From Apostichopus japonicus (lineage: Eukaryota > Echinodermata > Holothuroidea > Aspidochirotida > Stichopodidae): a DNA stretch of 64,000 nucleotides. Below the pieces are notes generated by a model, which was given only the letters and a program-made list of their open reading frames with translations, was not told the origin of the DNA and made no database searches. Shown piece after piece: positions 12,001 through 22,554 of this stretch. Location of the stretch: NCBI RefSeq assembly GCF_037975245.1, contig NC_092583.1:14039764-14103763 (forward strand). The letters are read 5' to 3'. Made by a program: the position numbers and the translations under genes. The stretch's first letter is position 1. The number at the start of each line of letters is the position of its first letter.

Positions 12001-15000
12001 TGTATTTTCTCCAAGATTACCAAAGCTGTGAGAAAAGAAAAGAAAATGTTACCAGCTATAAATTTTACCGATAATCACTTTACCCAAAATTAATTGTTTA
12101 CTATGTCTGCCTACCAATTCCAAGAAAACTAAAAAGTTTTCACACACAATGAAACTTGACATCTATCTATTTATGAAAATATTTACAGACACTCTATCAT
12201 ATGAAAACTCCAACAGCTGTGGGTAACATGAAACAACTTAGCATTCACATTTTGTGTAGCATTTTTAGATTTATGAATATTGTTTCTCATAACAATCAAT
12301 ATTGATTTCTTTGGGCTGGATATATAAAGTCTGCTATGCATTTTGCAATATCAAATAGAATGCGAGCCCTGCAGTACTTTGACTCTACCCGAGTCTATAA
12401 CAATGAAACAGATTGGAAGCTTCATGACACAACTGAATTTATCCCTTTGGTTAACTGCAGGATAATGATCAAACATCTTACATTATTATTTCTCTCCAGT
12501 ATTGATTTCACCATGTTAAAGCAGTCAAGAAACTTTCACAATTTTCATTCTTTATATCTTTACAATTATCTGTGAAGTTACAAATCATGTTTTCATCATC
12601 AAACTGTGGATGAATAAGAGGTTTCCTTCACGTCACACATCTAATACAAATAATATTCATGCACAATCATACATAAAGTCATTACAGTCCAGGGCCAATT
12701 TTTAAGGATTGTTTCTGGTTGTACCCCAGGCAAACAGGTTGTACAATTTGGTTGTTCGAACAGCAAACTTGGTTGTCCAAAAAAATAGAAAAGACCAACA
12801 TGTACACTGTAGGAGAGATGTGTAGGTTGGTAAATAACCAAATAATAAGCTTTTGTTGGTGATACCAACTTATCGATTTACCTATTTGGAGGTATCTAGT
12901 TACAATGCAATCTTCAGTGATAAAAGCAAATGGTCTTCCACAGCTGACTTTGGTTATCCAAGCTGAAATTAGGTCATCTAGTACAGCTGGACTACCATTA
13001 AAACTTTGCCCTGCAGTCTATCTTTATTAGCTTGTTAACTAATGATCTCATGGTCAGAACGTAAATGTATAAAGGGAAATGTGGCTGAGAGTGTATAAAG
13101 ACGGTGAATAAGGTTTGGATTTTTGTGGCCAGGTTCTATCTTGTAGACTAAAAAGTATCTACCATATGCTACATCACAACCATTAATAACTGAGACAGAA
13201 TTTAACAAAAGTGCTTGCATTAAAGGATGGTCAAGTGCTAAATGTTTCCATAAATATTTGACCATATTTTATAAAATTACAAAACGTTCACTCAGCGTTT
13301 GGATTCAGGCATATTCGTTGTTGCAATAACAACCATTTATCAGAATAACTTGCAAAGCATACTCAACTTACAATTGGTCCAAAAATGCAATGGGGTCATC
13401 AGGTCTGTTGGCCACAAGTTGTGATAAAGCATTCTTTATCCAGTTGTTGACTTGGCTTGATTCTGCAAATGAACAAATACAACAAAACTGATATAATGTA
13501 TGTGCTATGTTATTAGATATAAAGGCATTTCTGATCACCTAAAAGGTTAATATCTAGCAAGTTTAATTGGCTGGTTGAGTTTTATTATGCATAACCATAA
13601 TATTCCATATTCAGTCATGTTCAACCAAGTGACTAATGTATTTTCTTGTGGTTGAGGTTATGTGGGCAAGGCAAAGTTTTGCTGTAAGGAAAATATAAAT
13701 AAAGTGAACAATACGGTTGCTTAGGTATTACTAATACAATCTCTTCACATATATAGCTAAGAATTTTTGATACTGTAGGTTGGTAGGTTCATAGCTAGAT
13801 TAAGTTTGCTCCTCACACAAAAATTTTAAGTATAGATATTTAAAAGCTAAATCCAACACTTTCACTTAGTCACATCTCACCAGCCAATCTACTCTTTTTA
13901 ATGTCTTCTTGTGCCCACCCCCCCCCCCTTTAGTTTGCTTTTCCTTCATGGCTATTTGCTGGGCAGCCAGATGAATGACAATGTATGCTCCACTATTCAT
14001 CTAGCGATTACATAACCAATCAGAGAAGAGCTTACAAGGTGCAGAGTAACACAACTTCCACACTGAAAATTCAACCCGATTGGTATTTTCATTACATTGT
14101 TTGAAACCTAAGGGTGAATAACAGGTAGTCCTTCAATGAACCACCACAATGATCCATCCAACACAGAACTTGGAATGTTGACAGAGGATATAACCACCTC
14201 TCTCAACCTGAACTTTCTAAATTGGCAAATGCAAATAACAGGTTAATGATCTATCTGTAAAATGGTATATGGTGATGTGCTATTCTTTTAATGGACAGTG
14301 ATAATGACCATCTTTCTGATGTTGAACAGTAGCACGTAATTTCATCAATGCTTTCATTAGATTCCACAAGAAATAGATAGAATTATATTTAAGTCAAACT
14401 GCTCAAAGCAAGGAAAAACTTCTATTTATGTTTAGATATACCACATAATTCCAATAAACGATTCATGAGAATACCTCAGCATACCAAATCAATGTTCCCT
14501 TGTTAAATGTAGCAATTTGAGCCGTTTTCATTAAGGTTCTATAACAGTAACTACAGTGTCTGTCTGTGCAGCTACATATGCTAAACACAGTACATGAAAT
14601 TAGGGACAGGCGAAGTTACAGTTCAGTCAGTATTGCGAAGTTCGGAACAGTGCTAAGTTAGGACACCCCTAAGAAATACACGATTTCACCATGACAACCT
14701 ACAGGAAGGGCCAAATTTCACCAAAAAGTACGAAGCTACAGTTATTTTCTCTCCAAAATGACCTGTGTGCAAGCAAGTACTACACATTTGTCAATAAAAG
14801 GAAGTTATAGTTTTGGGGTGTTTAATGCTTAGGTGTCCGAACTTAGCAGTGTCCATGCTACACTACAAAGCACCTTAGGCACTAGGCCATGTGAGTGTCT
14901 TGTCCTTTACTTAAAGTTTAATCAGTGTTGCATGCCTTGGGAGCACCTGTCATCTTAATATGTTACTTGTTAGTCTTAAAAATAAGCTTTACACCTAGTC

Positions 15001-15508
15001 ACACCAAAGTAAATCCTGTTCTAGGCCTAGCCATAATTTCTATGCTCTTTTCCAACATCAACAGTTCACCTAATTTTAGCCTTAGGCCTAGCCAGTGTAC
15101 CCAGCTCAGCTCAAACATGAATGATGAAAGACACTTGACAATGAATGAAAATGTACTCTGCGAAAAAGGTAATTTGAGCACTAACGCTGCGTTAATATAT
15201 GTTGCCATTTGTTACAGTAACCTAACGTTAGGCTACCTTTTCTTCGCGAATAACATAGCCTAGGCACAGGTCCTAAGCCAAACGTTAACCCAGTGCTAAG
15301 TGCTAGCGACTGATCACACATAGATCAGTGTAACTAACGTATTATTGTTCTATGTCATGTTTTAGTTAGGATACTTGATTGACTTATATCCGAAAGAAAC
15401 ATTCACACAAGACGAAAGTTAAGCTAGCACACTTATGCGATTACCGAGGAATTCGCGTTTAGAATCCATCTTTATCTGCTGTGACTGTCCTTTGCTCTTC
15501 GAAGCCAT
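5907..15508 (-). CDS. TPGS1: TPGS1, tubulin polyglutamylase complex subunit 1 (8 exons)
   Basis: Non-catalytic subunit of the TTLL1-type tubulin polyglutamylase complex, which adds glutamate side chains to tubulin tails in cilia, centrioles and neurons. CDS: complement of exons 15445-15508, 13372-13462, 11895-12025, 11124-11187, 8907-9022, 8173-8311, 6713-6770 and 5907-6014. These total 771 nt and predict 256 aa, close to the ~290 aa vertebrate protein. All seven junctions agree in phase and use GT-AG. Residues 22-53 (NRPDDPIAFLDQFF) resemble a Dpy-30/RIIa docking helix pair, as in vertebrate TPGS1 (ARPEEPIAFLAHYF). Further family blocks are HHSNHGFSQNATSAYEVLS, TYKTFLDHIC, FIPVDVFQSGLLACLIL, PDYLALALED and the C-terminal EDFLKLIAQLFIQKV. 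The start ATG has a good context and an in-frame TGA two codons upstream. Identification rests on remembered family similarity; no search was run. Confidence 0.9.
6257..6611 (+). mobile_element. TTAA-flanked MITE, family 1, copy 1
   Basis: A 355-bp element bounded on both sides by TTAA (6253-6256 and 6612-6615). Its ends are imperfect inverted repeats: AGGGTTTGAAGACTCGCGC at the left and TTCAATGCCT at the right. Three more copies with the same interior lie at 17009, 42673 and 44389. It sits in TPGS1 intron 7 and has no coding capacity. TTAA duplication points to a piggyBac-like source, which is inference. Confidence 0.85.
6713..6770 (-). CDS. TPGS1: TPGS1 exon 7
   Basis: Acceptor TTTGTCAG|GTATG and donor GAAGAT|GTAAGT. 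It encodes YVNVGRKLQPDYLALALED, matching vertebrate FLEAGSRLGPDSLALALDRA. At 58 nt it is the smallest exon. Phase 2 in, phase 0 out. Confidence 0.85.
8173..8311 (-). CDS. TPGS1: TPGS1 exon 6
   Basis: Acceptor TTTTTCAG|ATTATT and donor ACATC|GTAAGT. It encodes YLSISESLYKVLDSSNDNTV and a helical, glutamate-rich continuation (CEAVITELEEILNLSSHLDPT). Phase 1 in, phase 2 out. Confidence 0.85.
8907..9022 (-). CDS. TPGS1: TPGS1 exon 5
   Basis: Acceptor TATTCCAG|TTCTATG and donor CTTGGAG|GTGAAC. It encodes SMPVEVREQLFKKIAPRDFE then FIPVDVFQSGLLACLILG, matching vertebrate VPLSVFRAGTLTCFVLLE. The reading frame stays open past the donor, but splicing to exon 6 restores the family alignment exactly. Phase 2 in, phase 1 out. 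Confidence 0.9.
9043..9402 (+). repeat. 178-bp tandem duplication in TPGS1 intron 4
   Basis: Two head-to-tail units start with AAACATTATGAAACTTTG at 9043 and at 9221. They are nearly identical, with scattered substitutions and small indels, so the duplication is fairly recent. The first unit begins about 20 bp upstream (in gene orientation) of the exon 5 acceptor at 9022, so the region that normally holds the branch site is duplicated. Confidence 0.95.
9553..10319. mobile_element. hAT-like non-autonomous transposon (767 bp)
   Basis: Termini TAGTGTTTACACGGGT and ACCCATGCAAACACTA form 16-bp inverted repeats with two mismatches. They are flanked by a perfect 8-bp target duplication ATTTCTAC (9545-9552 and 10320-10327), the hallmark of hAT elements. 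CCGGGTACCCGG-type palindromes lie just inside both ends. There is no transposase ORF. It sits in TPGS1 intron 4 and interrupts an odd open frame (see 10328-10589). Confidence 0.92.
10328..10589 (-). other. Unrecognised protein-like open frame in TPGS1 intron 4
   Basis: The minus frame reads through segments such as VLHDFANHFYKVPERCTYSE, AVRASVLCLIYKSEKNKSD and FDGKTLNYENRALKRQSF, which look more protein-like than the surrounding chance frames. I do not recognise a family. TPGS1 exons 4 and 5 join in frame without it, and the acceptor in front of it is weak. The hAT insertion falls inside the frame; across the insertion site the frame would have continued about 33 codons to a TGA. It could be a relic exon, a captured gene fragment or chance. 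Confidence 0.3.
11124..11187 (-). CDS. TPGS1: TPGS1 exon 4
   Basis: Acceptor CTGCTAG|GTGCC and donor TGTAG|GTGAG. It encodes ARHPAGVLGGTYKTFLDHIC, matching the G-x-TYSELLRRIC segment of vertebrate TPGS1. Phase 1 in, phase 2 out. Joined directly to exon 5 it keeps frame, so nothing from the intervening 2.1 kb is required. Confidence 0.85.
11895..12025 (-). CDS. TPGS1: TPGS1 exon 3
   Basis: Acceptor TCTCACAG|CTTTGG and donor CAAAAA|GTAAAG. It encodes FFGNLGENTNKMNQALELIS followed by the HHSNHGFSQNATSAYEVLS block, which aligns with vertebrate AHHSQ..FNNNVSVAYECLS. Phase 2 in, phase 1 out. Confidence 0.9.
13372..13462 (-). CDS. TPGS1: TPGS1 exon 2 (docking-like domain)
   Basis: Acceptor TTTGCAG|AATC and donor CAATT|GTAAGT. 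It encodes SSQVNNWIKNALSQLVANRP plus DDPIAFLDQ, the most conserved TPGS1 block, with the RPxDPIAFL signature shared with Dpy-30/RIIa-like dimerisation helices. Phase 1 in, phase 2 out. Confidence 0.9.
13919..13928. repeat. Poly-C tract in TPGS1 intron 1
   Basis: A C homopolymer of about ten bases with C-rich flanks, one of many C or G runs of 10-18 bases in this window. Confidence 0.8.
14648..14851. mobile_element. Small inverted-repeat element in TPGS1 intron 1
   Basis: The left end CAGTGCTAAGTTAGGACACC and the right end (as complement CACTGCTAAGTTCGGACACC) form a near-perfect 20-bp inverted repeat about 200 bp apart. No target duplication is evident. The interior repeats GAAGTTA/GAAGCTA..CAGTTA-like words. 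It looks like a MITE of unassigned family. Confidence 0.6.
15445..15508 (-). CDS. TPGS1: TPGS1 exon 1 (start codon)
   Basis: Encodes residues 1-21 (MASKSKGQSQQIKMDSKREFL) and ends one base into codon 22 at CTCG|GTAATC. The start lies in AAAATGG, with an in-frame TGA at -6 to -4. The lysine/serine-rich leader is expected to be poorly conserved. The final REFL matches the DFL that precedes the docking-like helices in vertebrates. Confidence 0.8.
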
Positions 15509-15700
15509 TTTTCATTTACTGTTAACAAATTATCAGACGACAGAATAGAACAAATCCAAGTATCTCGTAGCCTCTGATTGGTCAATATGTACAATTACGC
15601 AGGTTAAGGACCAATAGAATTAGATATATCATAAATGTCTTAGCAACTGTTTTCTCCAGAGCTGTGAAGCAGACGACAGGAAATCGCAGAAAACCCATTG
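15509..15700 (-). promoter_or_regulatory. TPGS1 5' flank with paired CCAAT boxes
   Basis: Upstream of the TPGS1 ATG there is a CCAAT box in gene orientation (ATTGG on the plus strand, 15577-15581, about 70 bp from the ATG). A second CCAAT lies on the opposite strand at 15611-15615. There is no clear TATA box at a fixed distance. CCAAT pairs of opposite orientation are typical of housekeeping or bidirectional promoters, but I find no gene starting rightward from here. Confidence 0.45.
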
Positions 15701-16130
15701 GGTTATCAAATCATGAGCAATAGACTCCTCGAATTGTGTGTTTGCACGGCGTACATCATGTTTCAAGCCTTAGTTTGAACATGATAAATTTGATAAAAGT
15801 AACTATCGGTGACCGTCTGAGTTGGTCCAATGGTCTCTTTACTGAAACACAGTGGCAGAGTAAAGAGTGTGATCTTTGGAGTGGTATAATTCATCCAGGG
15901 AGAAAAACATTTCAACGTTAACATCATGACGTAAAGTATCGTAACTATGACGCGTTTAGGTTCTCTTTATCCGTGCTTCGAATATGTAGCATATCGTACT
16001 GTCTTAAACATCAAATCGTCAAAGTTATATTGTCTTCAGTCTGTAGAATTCTCACTAAAAGCTACTCTAACTGGATAGCCGACGTGACATGCTGGCCATT
16101 CATGTCACCTTCAAGTAATCGTATTATGAC

Positions 16131-16573
16131 CAGTGTTACCAGCGACAATTGACGAAAAAACGCTAGATTTGCGAAAATAAAACCCTAGAAAACGGTAAAT
16201 GGTAGTTTCCCTAACTTTCGTGCTGTTTCGAGTCAATTTAGAACAGATTCGTAGGATGAATGGTCACCGATCACAAAATAGATTTTGAATAGTTGATTTG
16301 AGTGATAGTCTGACCCAGAAAATTTGAAAAAAATATTGAAATTTTCGGTAGGAAAGTCCGAAGATTGGGCAAAAATACTCAAAATAAATTGGATGGGTCT
16401 CCAAGTAAGAATTTTGTCTAAAAAATCTGAAAAAAGGTCTATTTTTTGTAAATTTAACTAGTTTTAGGCAAAAAACGCTAGAATTACCAAAATTAGAAAA
16501 AACGTGCGCTAGAACCCCAGAAATGACTAAAAACGCTAGATCTAGTGTAAAAACGCTATCTCTGGTAACACTG
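16131..16573. mobile_element. hAT MITE with subterminal CGCTAGA repeats (443 bp)
   Basis: Perfect 12-bp terminal inverted repeats CAGTGTTACCAG / CTGGTAACACTG with a perfect 8-bp target duplication ATTATGAC (16123-16130 and 16574-16581). AAAACGCTAGA-like words recur near both ends, in the manner of hAT transposase-binding subterminal repeats. The open frames over it (16264-16611, minus) are repeat artefacts. Confidence 0.95.
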
Positions 16574-17008
16574 ATTATGACCATATGACGCTTTTCAGCA
16601 ACGATAACCAAAAAGTTTCCTCACACTTATAAACAAGCCTGACTATATCCTTTACGCTGCTCTTTGAATTGACCCCATTTGCACTATAATAGCACAACAT
16701 ATATATTCCCATATGTGCACTTGTGACGTCCAAGCTACAAAAAGCCAAGTCTGTTTGATAACCGATATCGAACCTGTTACTAGTTTGTTTTCTTGGAGCG
16801 AGGAGAACATTCGGGCCAGATTGATAGACACATATGAAGTATGGCATGAGATGAACAGTGCAGGAAAAGAAATCTATTTTACAGGCCAGAGCCATATCGG
16901 CGTGTACATAAATCATATTTAAATTAAATATGGCTCCGGTATAAGGCTAGTTTAGCTAAAAGATGGCGCTACTCATAAATAATATTTGCATATGCTGCGT
17001 ATACTTAA

Positions 17009-17406
17009 AGGGAGTGAAGACTCGCGCACAAAGAACCGTCTGATGCCGGTAATCTGACCTAGTTTCGAATGAGGTGTATAACAAAAGTGTTAGAAACCAC
17101 CATCGTTCCCAGAAAATACTCACACTGCTTGCACCGTCGGTAACTAGACACTAGTGTACAGTCAATACATGCAGCTACGGTCAATACCAAACAACACAGT
17201 GTACATAGCAGCGATGAACATCTCAACAGGGAGTTGTTATGGAACTCCCTGATCTCAGGTCCAGATAAAAGATAACATAGTATCACGTTTCATTGCTGTC
17301 TGCATTTTGTAGCGACAAGAAGAAAACTTCACTTGCATGGATAGTTAACGGATAGTTAACTTTTTTCAGAGGGCGGCACGCGGTTTGGGGCGAGTCTTCA
17401 ATGCCT
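17009..17406 (+). mobile_element. TTAA-flanked MITE, family 1, copy 2
   Basis: A 398-bp member flanked by TTAA at 17005-17008 and 17407-17410. Ends AGGGAGTGAAGACTCGCGC and GGCGAGTCTTCAATGCCT-like. The interior (CTAGTTTCGAATGAGGTGT, ACACTAGTGTACAGTCA) matches the copies at 6257, 42673 and 44389. Confidence 0.9.
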
Positions 17407-18123
17407 TTAACGTGTTTAGTGTAAACTCACGTCAGAAACATCATAACCATGGACAGCTCAACGAAAGGACACAACCATGGAAGCTGTTATGTTCAACGTG
17501 TCAGACATAATATACCATAGTTTACAATTATCCATCAAACCAACATGTTGAACGGAGGATTATCAAGCCCAGCCCATCATTTTGACAGCAAATGTATACT
17601 GAACTTTATCACCTTAACCAGTCTTGACGTCGTTCGCTAAGTCGAGCCCAGGGACAAATTTCTGTCACCGGGGTCGACGAGAATAAATCATTCTTTATCC
17701 CGTATTTCTTTAAAGAAATATGTTTGTAGCATAATGACTTGCAAAGATAGTTTTTGCTAAAGATAATTCACAAAATAAGGCACGAAGACCAAGTTCCGAG
17801 CATGGATTTGCTCAGTTAGCTCAGTCAGAACATGGTAGTTGTTCATATCTCGTTTTGATCGTAAATCATATTCATAATTAGCTTCACCGAACAATGGATC
17901 ACGTTCCAACTATTTAATTATATTTCCGGTAAAGATTAATTCCTCGATCCTCCATCGCTTATAATAATAAGAGAAGCGAATTAATTAGAATGCATTCAAA
18001 TTCTTCTACCACTGAGGCCAATTTGCAAGAAAAATTGTACAGTAACAGATGTTTACATGTCTTCCCCATATATTTAAGTTGACGCCAAATCCGCAATATG
18101 TCGCATGCGATGTGAAACGTTAA

Positions 18124-18641
18124 CAGGAGACACTCTCCCTACCATTCTTATTGGTCTCTGTGATAGACATAAATGTCACGAACAACATTCTCAAATGGTA
18201 AGAAATATCGTATTTCATTTCAGCGATATCATAACGTTCCTTCACACACAATGCTGAAGACTTGATCAAGAGTAGAATTTGACATCATTGAGCCACGTTG
18301 CTACATTTTCTTATGCTTTTCTTTACAATGCTTTATTTTGTATAATGGAGATGGGTTTGGCGAATGCTGAATAAAAAATATCGAAGCTTTTAATATGGGT
18401 TTACCATGTCAACATTTTACCTTGGAATTGTGAAAAGAAACAAGCAAATGGGTTCAGATCCGACTCGGCGGCACTGTGACATCACATATTTTCAAAATTA
18501 CTTTATCTCTTAGAAATGACTTTTAAGTATAGGATATCTCTCAGACGGAGCAAGAAATTTCTTAGCTGTTCGGGGGATTTGTTCTAAACATAGACATTTA
18601 TATCATATAAGCTAAAGATGACGATTGGGCTTGTGTCCCCT
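18124..18641 (+). mobile_element. TTAA-flanked element, family 2, copy 1
   Basis: A 518-bp repeat bounded by TTAA (18120-18123 and 18642-18645), with short imperfect inverted ends (CAGGAGACAC / GTGTCCCC). It is collinear with 60740-61463 through shared blocks such as CCTTCACACA, ACTTGATCAAG, TGACATCA, GGTATATCTC-like and GGGTT(A/G)TGTC-like ends. The copies are clearly diverged. Non-coding. Confidence 0.65.
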
Positions 18642-20177
18642 TTAAAATATGACATCAAACACTCAGAGAGATAGCATGGAATGCCAAAAGGCTCCGCACA
18701 TCTGTGAATAGGCTCGAATAAGGTACCGGTATGCATGTAAGTCAATACTTTGCGCACACTGGCGCATTTAAGTCAGTTACATGACGACAATTAGAGGTTA
18801 TAAGCTATGAATATCGAGGTTAGAACGAACTTGAATCTTTCATGCATGGGTCTTATGGCGATGCCTGGTAAACATGTTTCTCTTATACGATTTTTGTTCT
18901 TGTCATGGCCGTCTTACACATTGAGGCTATACCCGGGACTGTCTGTTTGTGGTATAGGCTATACACCGTATAGTGCCATTACACACTTTATCGTTATGGA
19001 TGCTATCGTTATTATTACAGGTCAGTATACACTGACGAACCATCTAAGATAAACTATATTATAACCTATTAAGATCAAACGTTAATGAAAGAAACATCTT
19101 TTACCGCAATATTACTGCCTACACAGAAAACCGACATCGGAAGTAGGTGATTGAAATATCGAGAGACTTTCGTTACAATTTGTATGATATATGCCAACAG
19201 TGTTAAATTGCATTGAGTAATACCTCGCAACACTATAAGCTTATAATGTACAATATCACTGAAGTGTGGTGCATGTAGCTGGTTTCATATCCAACTCTGC
19301 TGGAAATATTGCGCCTATCGGTATAGAACATATACTTGCAGTTGCAGCTATTTCTTATTTAAACATGTGTGTGTGGAGAGGGGGGGGGGGGTTGTTCTCA
19401 ATAAAGTTATGTATCAAATAAAGGCAGGGGCATCGATCCGTTCCCAGAATTGGAGGGAGAACCTTACCAATACAAGCCCTTCATGCAAATGCACTTCATC
19501 AAACGCGCATATACCACCATTGGCTGGTATAACCCCTTTGATGGGTAAGCACGTTAGCAACTGTTTTAGGCTGCAAGTTCAACTTAAAACAAAGCTTTCA
19601 GGGTTCAAATTTGAAACTAAACGGCTGTTTTCAGCCTAGCATGACAGTACACACACACAAAATACCAATAAAAAGGACGAAACTCAGGACGAGGTTGCAG
19701 GTTTTTTATTCTTTCTTCCTTTTTTAATTTTGTATATTTGCTTCCCTGACCCCATGTGGTTATTAAGGCGTCTTTCTTATATCGATCAGAACGAAAATTA
19801 TATTTAAACAAAGAAATAGGCAGGAAACGGATTCACCAATATAAATATTTGAAGAAAAGATAATTATGTATTCCCAAGTTTACCTTGCCAAAGTAAGACA
19901 ATTGTTATATTCGTCTCAAAGGATGATATTTGATGTTCCACCAATTGCTACACCATAACTAAATACAAAACAATTTTTTAGAGAGCCTTGGTAAATCAAA
20001 CGAACTTGTTTATGCCTCTGAAACTGATTATGATTAAAGAAAGAATATAAAGGAACAAAATGGAATAATTAAAGCTGTATGTCCCGTTGGTTTGGACATG
20101 TTAATCTTTTGAGGGAAACCTGTCATCATATTCATTAAATAATAACTCTCTCCATCTCATAAATTTATATATGTGCT

Positions 20178-20697
20178 GGGGTGCAAAACTGGGGTGCATG
20201 AATCCCCAGGGGGTGCGTGAGTCCATCCCAGGGGGTTCGTGAGACGTTTCTGAAAGTCAAAACTAGAGTACTTTTTGTTGAACTCAAATCTGATATATCA
20301 TATAATTTAGTAATGTACAAAAGTCGTACCTATCGACAAACTCTTTTCGCGTTCTATATATGCTGCGATAGTAGTACGGTACAGGGCATGTGGTAAATAA
20401 CTGAATTAGGAAACAGGCACAGGCTGCATGACTTTGGTGAAGTTGGTGTACGCAAGACAGTACGTCGTGAAGATAAAGAGCTGATCTGATCTTGAAGTTT
20501 CCAAATAAATATTTGTTCATCTCTTGTTTTTTTTTTTCATTACAATATTACACTATGAACTTGATCTGTTACTAAGCACTGTTATGCGTATTATAGTATA
20601 ATAATGACTCAGATCGTTTCTCGAAAAGTTGGGGATTCGTGGATAAGTCTGACATCCACAGGGGGTTCGTGGGGGAATAAAGTTAGGGGATCACTGT
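20178..20697. mobile_element. Degraded hAT-like element (probable)
   Basis: The left part has ACTGGGGTGCATGAATCCCC and CAGGGGGTGCGTGAG, and the right part has CAGGGGGTTCGTGGGGGAAT and GGGGATCACTG. These are typical of hAT/Charlie-like ends facing each other over ~0.5 kb. I find no clean target duplication, so the exact ends are uncertain. Confidence 0.4.
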
Positions 20698-22334
20698 CCT
20701 ATATAAAAGCAATGGATTGTCAACAAACGTTACATCTTCTTAGACCTCACAAATAATTAGTCGAATACTTAAAGATGAAAATAATTGTAGACGTCACATG
20801 TAAAATATATTTAATCCAAAGCATCGATTTTGGATTTTCAGATCTTGATCTTTAACCTCTACGAAAACCATTGACCTTACCAAGAGGATCCATATACCAA
20901 GCACTCAACCTTTATGGAATTTAGCAACAAGGTTTTAAGACTTTTTCATCTGGTCACTTCAAGTGATCCCAATTGCCTTTTGAAATATACCAAATCACCA
21001 GGATTATCTCGATTACAAGCCATATACATATGTACATATACATATACCATCACCATCGCATTGATTCCATTTACCTTTATGAAGGAATGGCAAAACTAAA
21101 TCTTATGACCTGTGTAAAAATTGATAACATTTTTTATAACAATAAACATTTTACACGGTGTGACAATGTAGATCCCGCCCCTTTCCAAGAGAATTCCAAC
21201 CGTAGAGATGTTCTAAGTTAGCTTAGGAATTGCTTTAAGTTATAAAGGGAGTTATCTTCTAAATGAATACACTGTTCGAAGGGTGGCAATGAATGTTCAT
21301 ACAACTTAAATCAAATAGTGCATGACTCAGCCTATATATGTCCATATAACTCAATTTGGGAGGTTGGTTCAAATAGCCTAATTTTAGTTGTACATGAATA
21401 TGCTTTAAACACTAAAAAGGATATTTCTTCGTTTATTACAAATTGGACGACTGTGGGAACCCTTTCATCATCACCTATAGGTATTCAGATGGCGATGACA
21501 CTTGTACGAAGTATATCATATAACGACCATCTTTATAAGGCAACGGTTCTTAACGGCCGGTCATCATTCCGGCACTGCCAAGTCAGGGTGTTGCCAGTGG
21601 TTGTCATGTGTGTATTTGTTTGGAAAATACTCATAACCTGCAGTTTGAGTTATAACTCCAAAGTCATGTAATATCAACACATAATTTAAAACCCCACAAA
21701 ATAAAACTAAGCAATGTGTGCTTACAATTCTTTGGCTACTCTCAATTACAGCGAGTTCTAGACTGATAAATCCACAGACTCAATGCTAAACGTTTTGCCA
21801 AACTTCATCGTTCCTGGGGTTATTTCGATGGACAAAATAGTAACAGGTATCGTTTCCGGGAACATATTCCTTTTCACGAGCCCCGTACAATACCGCAAGA
21901 CTGCAGTGAGGTATACTCACCATACAGCTGATCAGTGTGGAACGCGAAAAGGGACATCAGTAACAAACACATGCATGTACCTAAAAAATATGGTACTGAA
22001 TCAGTGCACAGAATGACATAGATGCGAAAATAAAATTTGGTGTCAATTAATTTCACGCTACAGACGAATTTGTGAACGTATATCATGAGTTACTGAAATA
22101 ATGTCCTGGCGTTCCATGAACGAGAGACGGGGCTTTAGAACTACAAACCTCTCCCTCTCACATGCATCTCCACTACCCTTACTTCTTACCACTTCCTAGA
22201 CCGACGGCCAGGTGTTAGTCCACTGACTGGGACAAGACTTAACATATTAGTAACCGAACGTAAATTTACTCGTTGTTCTAAGTACTCCCGTGGAGGTGAA
22301 TCTTGTCATGTATGTTTTCGGAACAAACACTATA

Positions 22335-22340
22335 TTTATT
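22335..22340 (-). promoter_or_regulatory. Possible sulfotransferase poly(A) signal (AATAAA)
   Basis: AATAAA on the minus strand about 215 bases past the stop codon at 22555. The position suits a short 3' UTR, but no downstream evidence was available. Confidence 0.35.
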
Positions 22341-22554
22341 GCATTTAAACAGAACGAGCTAAACTTTTTATGTCATTTTAACTATCAGTTTAAACTCAAC
22401 TCCCCAATATCATCAAACCAATATCATGTACTGTATAAGGACAAAGTACAAAAACAGTTTTTCGAATATGATAACGATTTTTTTTGAAAGTCTTTTTAAC
22501 CTTTCTTTAAGCATATTTATCACATGCCCCTCCTATAATAAAAATATATAAGAC

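Larger units (their letters stand above)
15701..22300. other. Intergenic DNA between TPGS1 and the sulfotransferase 3' end
   Basis: No gene is supported. It holds a hAT MITE (16131-16573), TTAA-flanked elements (17009-17406 and 18124-18641) and a hAT-like relic (about 20178-20697). Longer open frames such as 18807-19052 and 21318-21671 have no recognisable motifs or splice context. Confidence 0.6.

Noticed and set aside
14925-15263. A 112-codon ORF in TPGS1 intron 1
   Set aside because: It is antisense to the gene, has an overlapping open frame on the other strand, and shows no motif. It probably reflects repeated GCCTAG/AACGTTAG words.
16264-16611. A 115-codon minus-strand ORF
   Set aside because: Most of it lies inside the hAT MITE 16131-16573 and its residues reflect the iterated CGCTAGA words.
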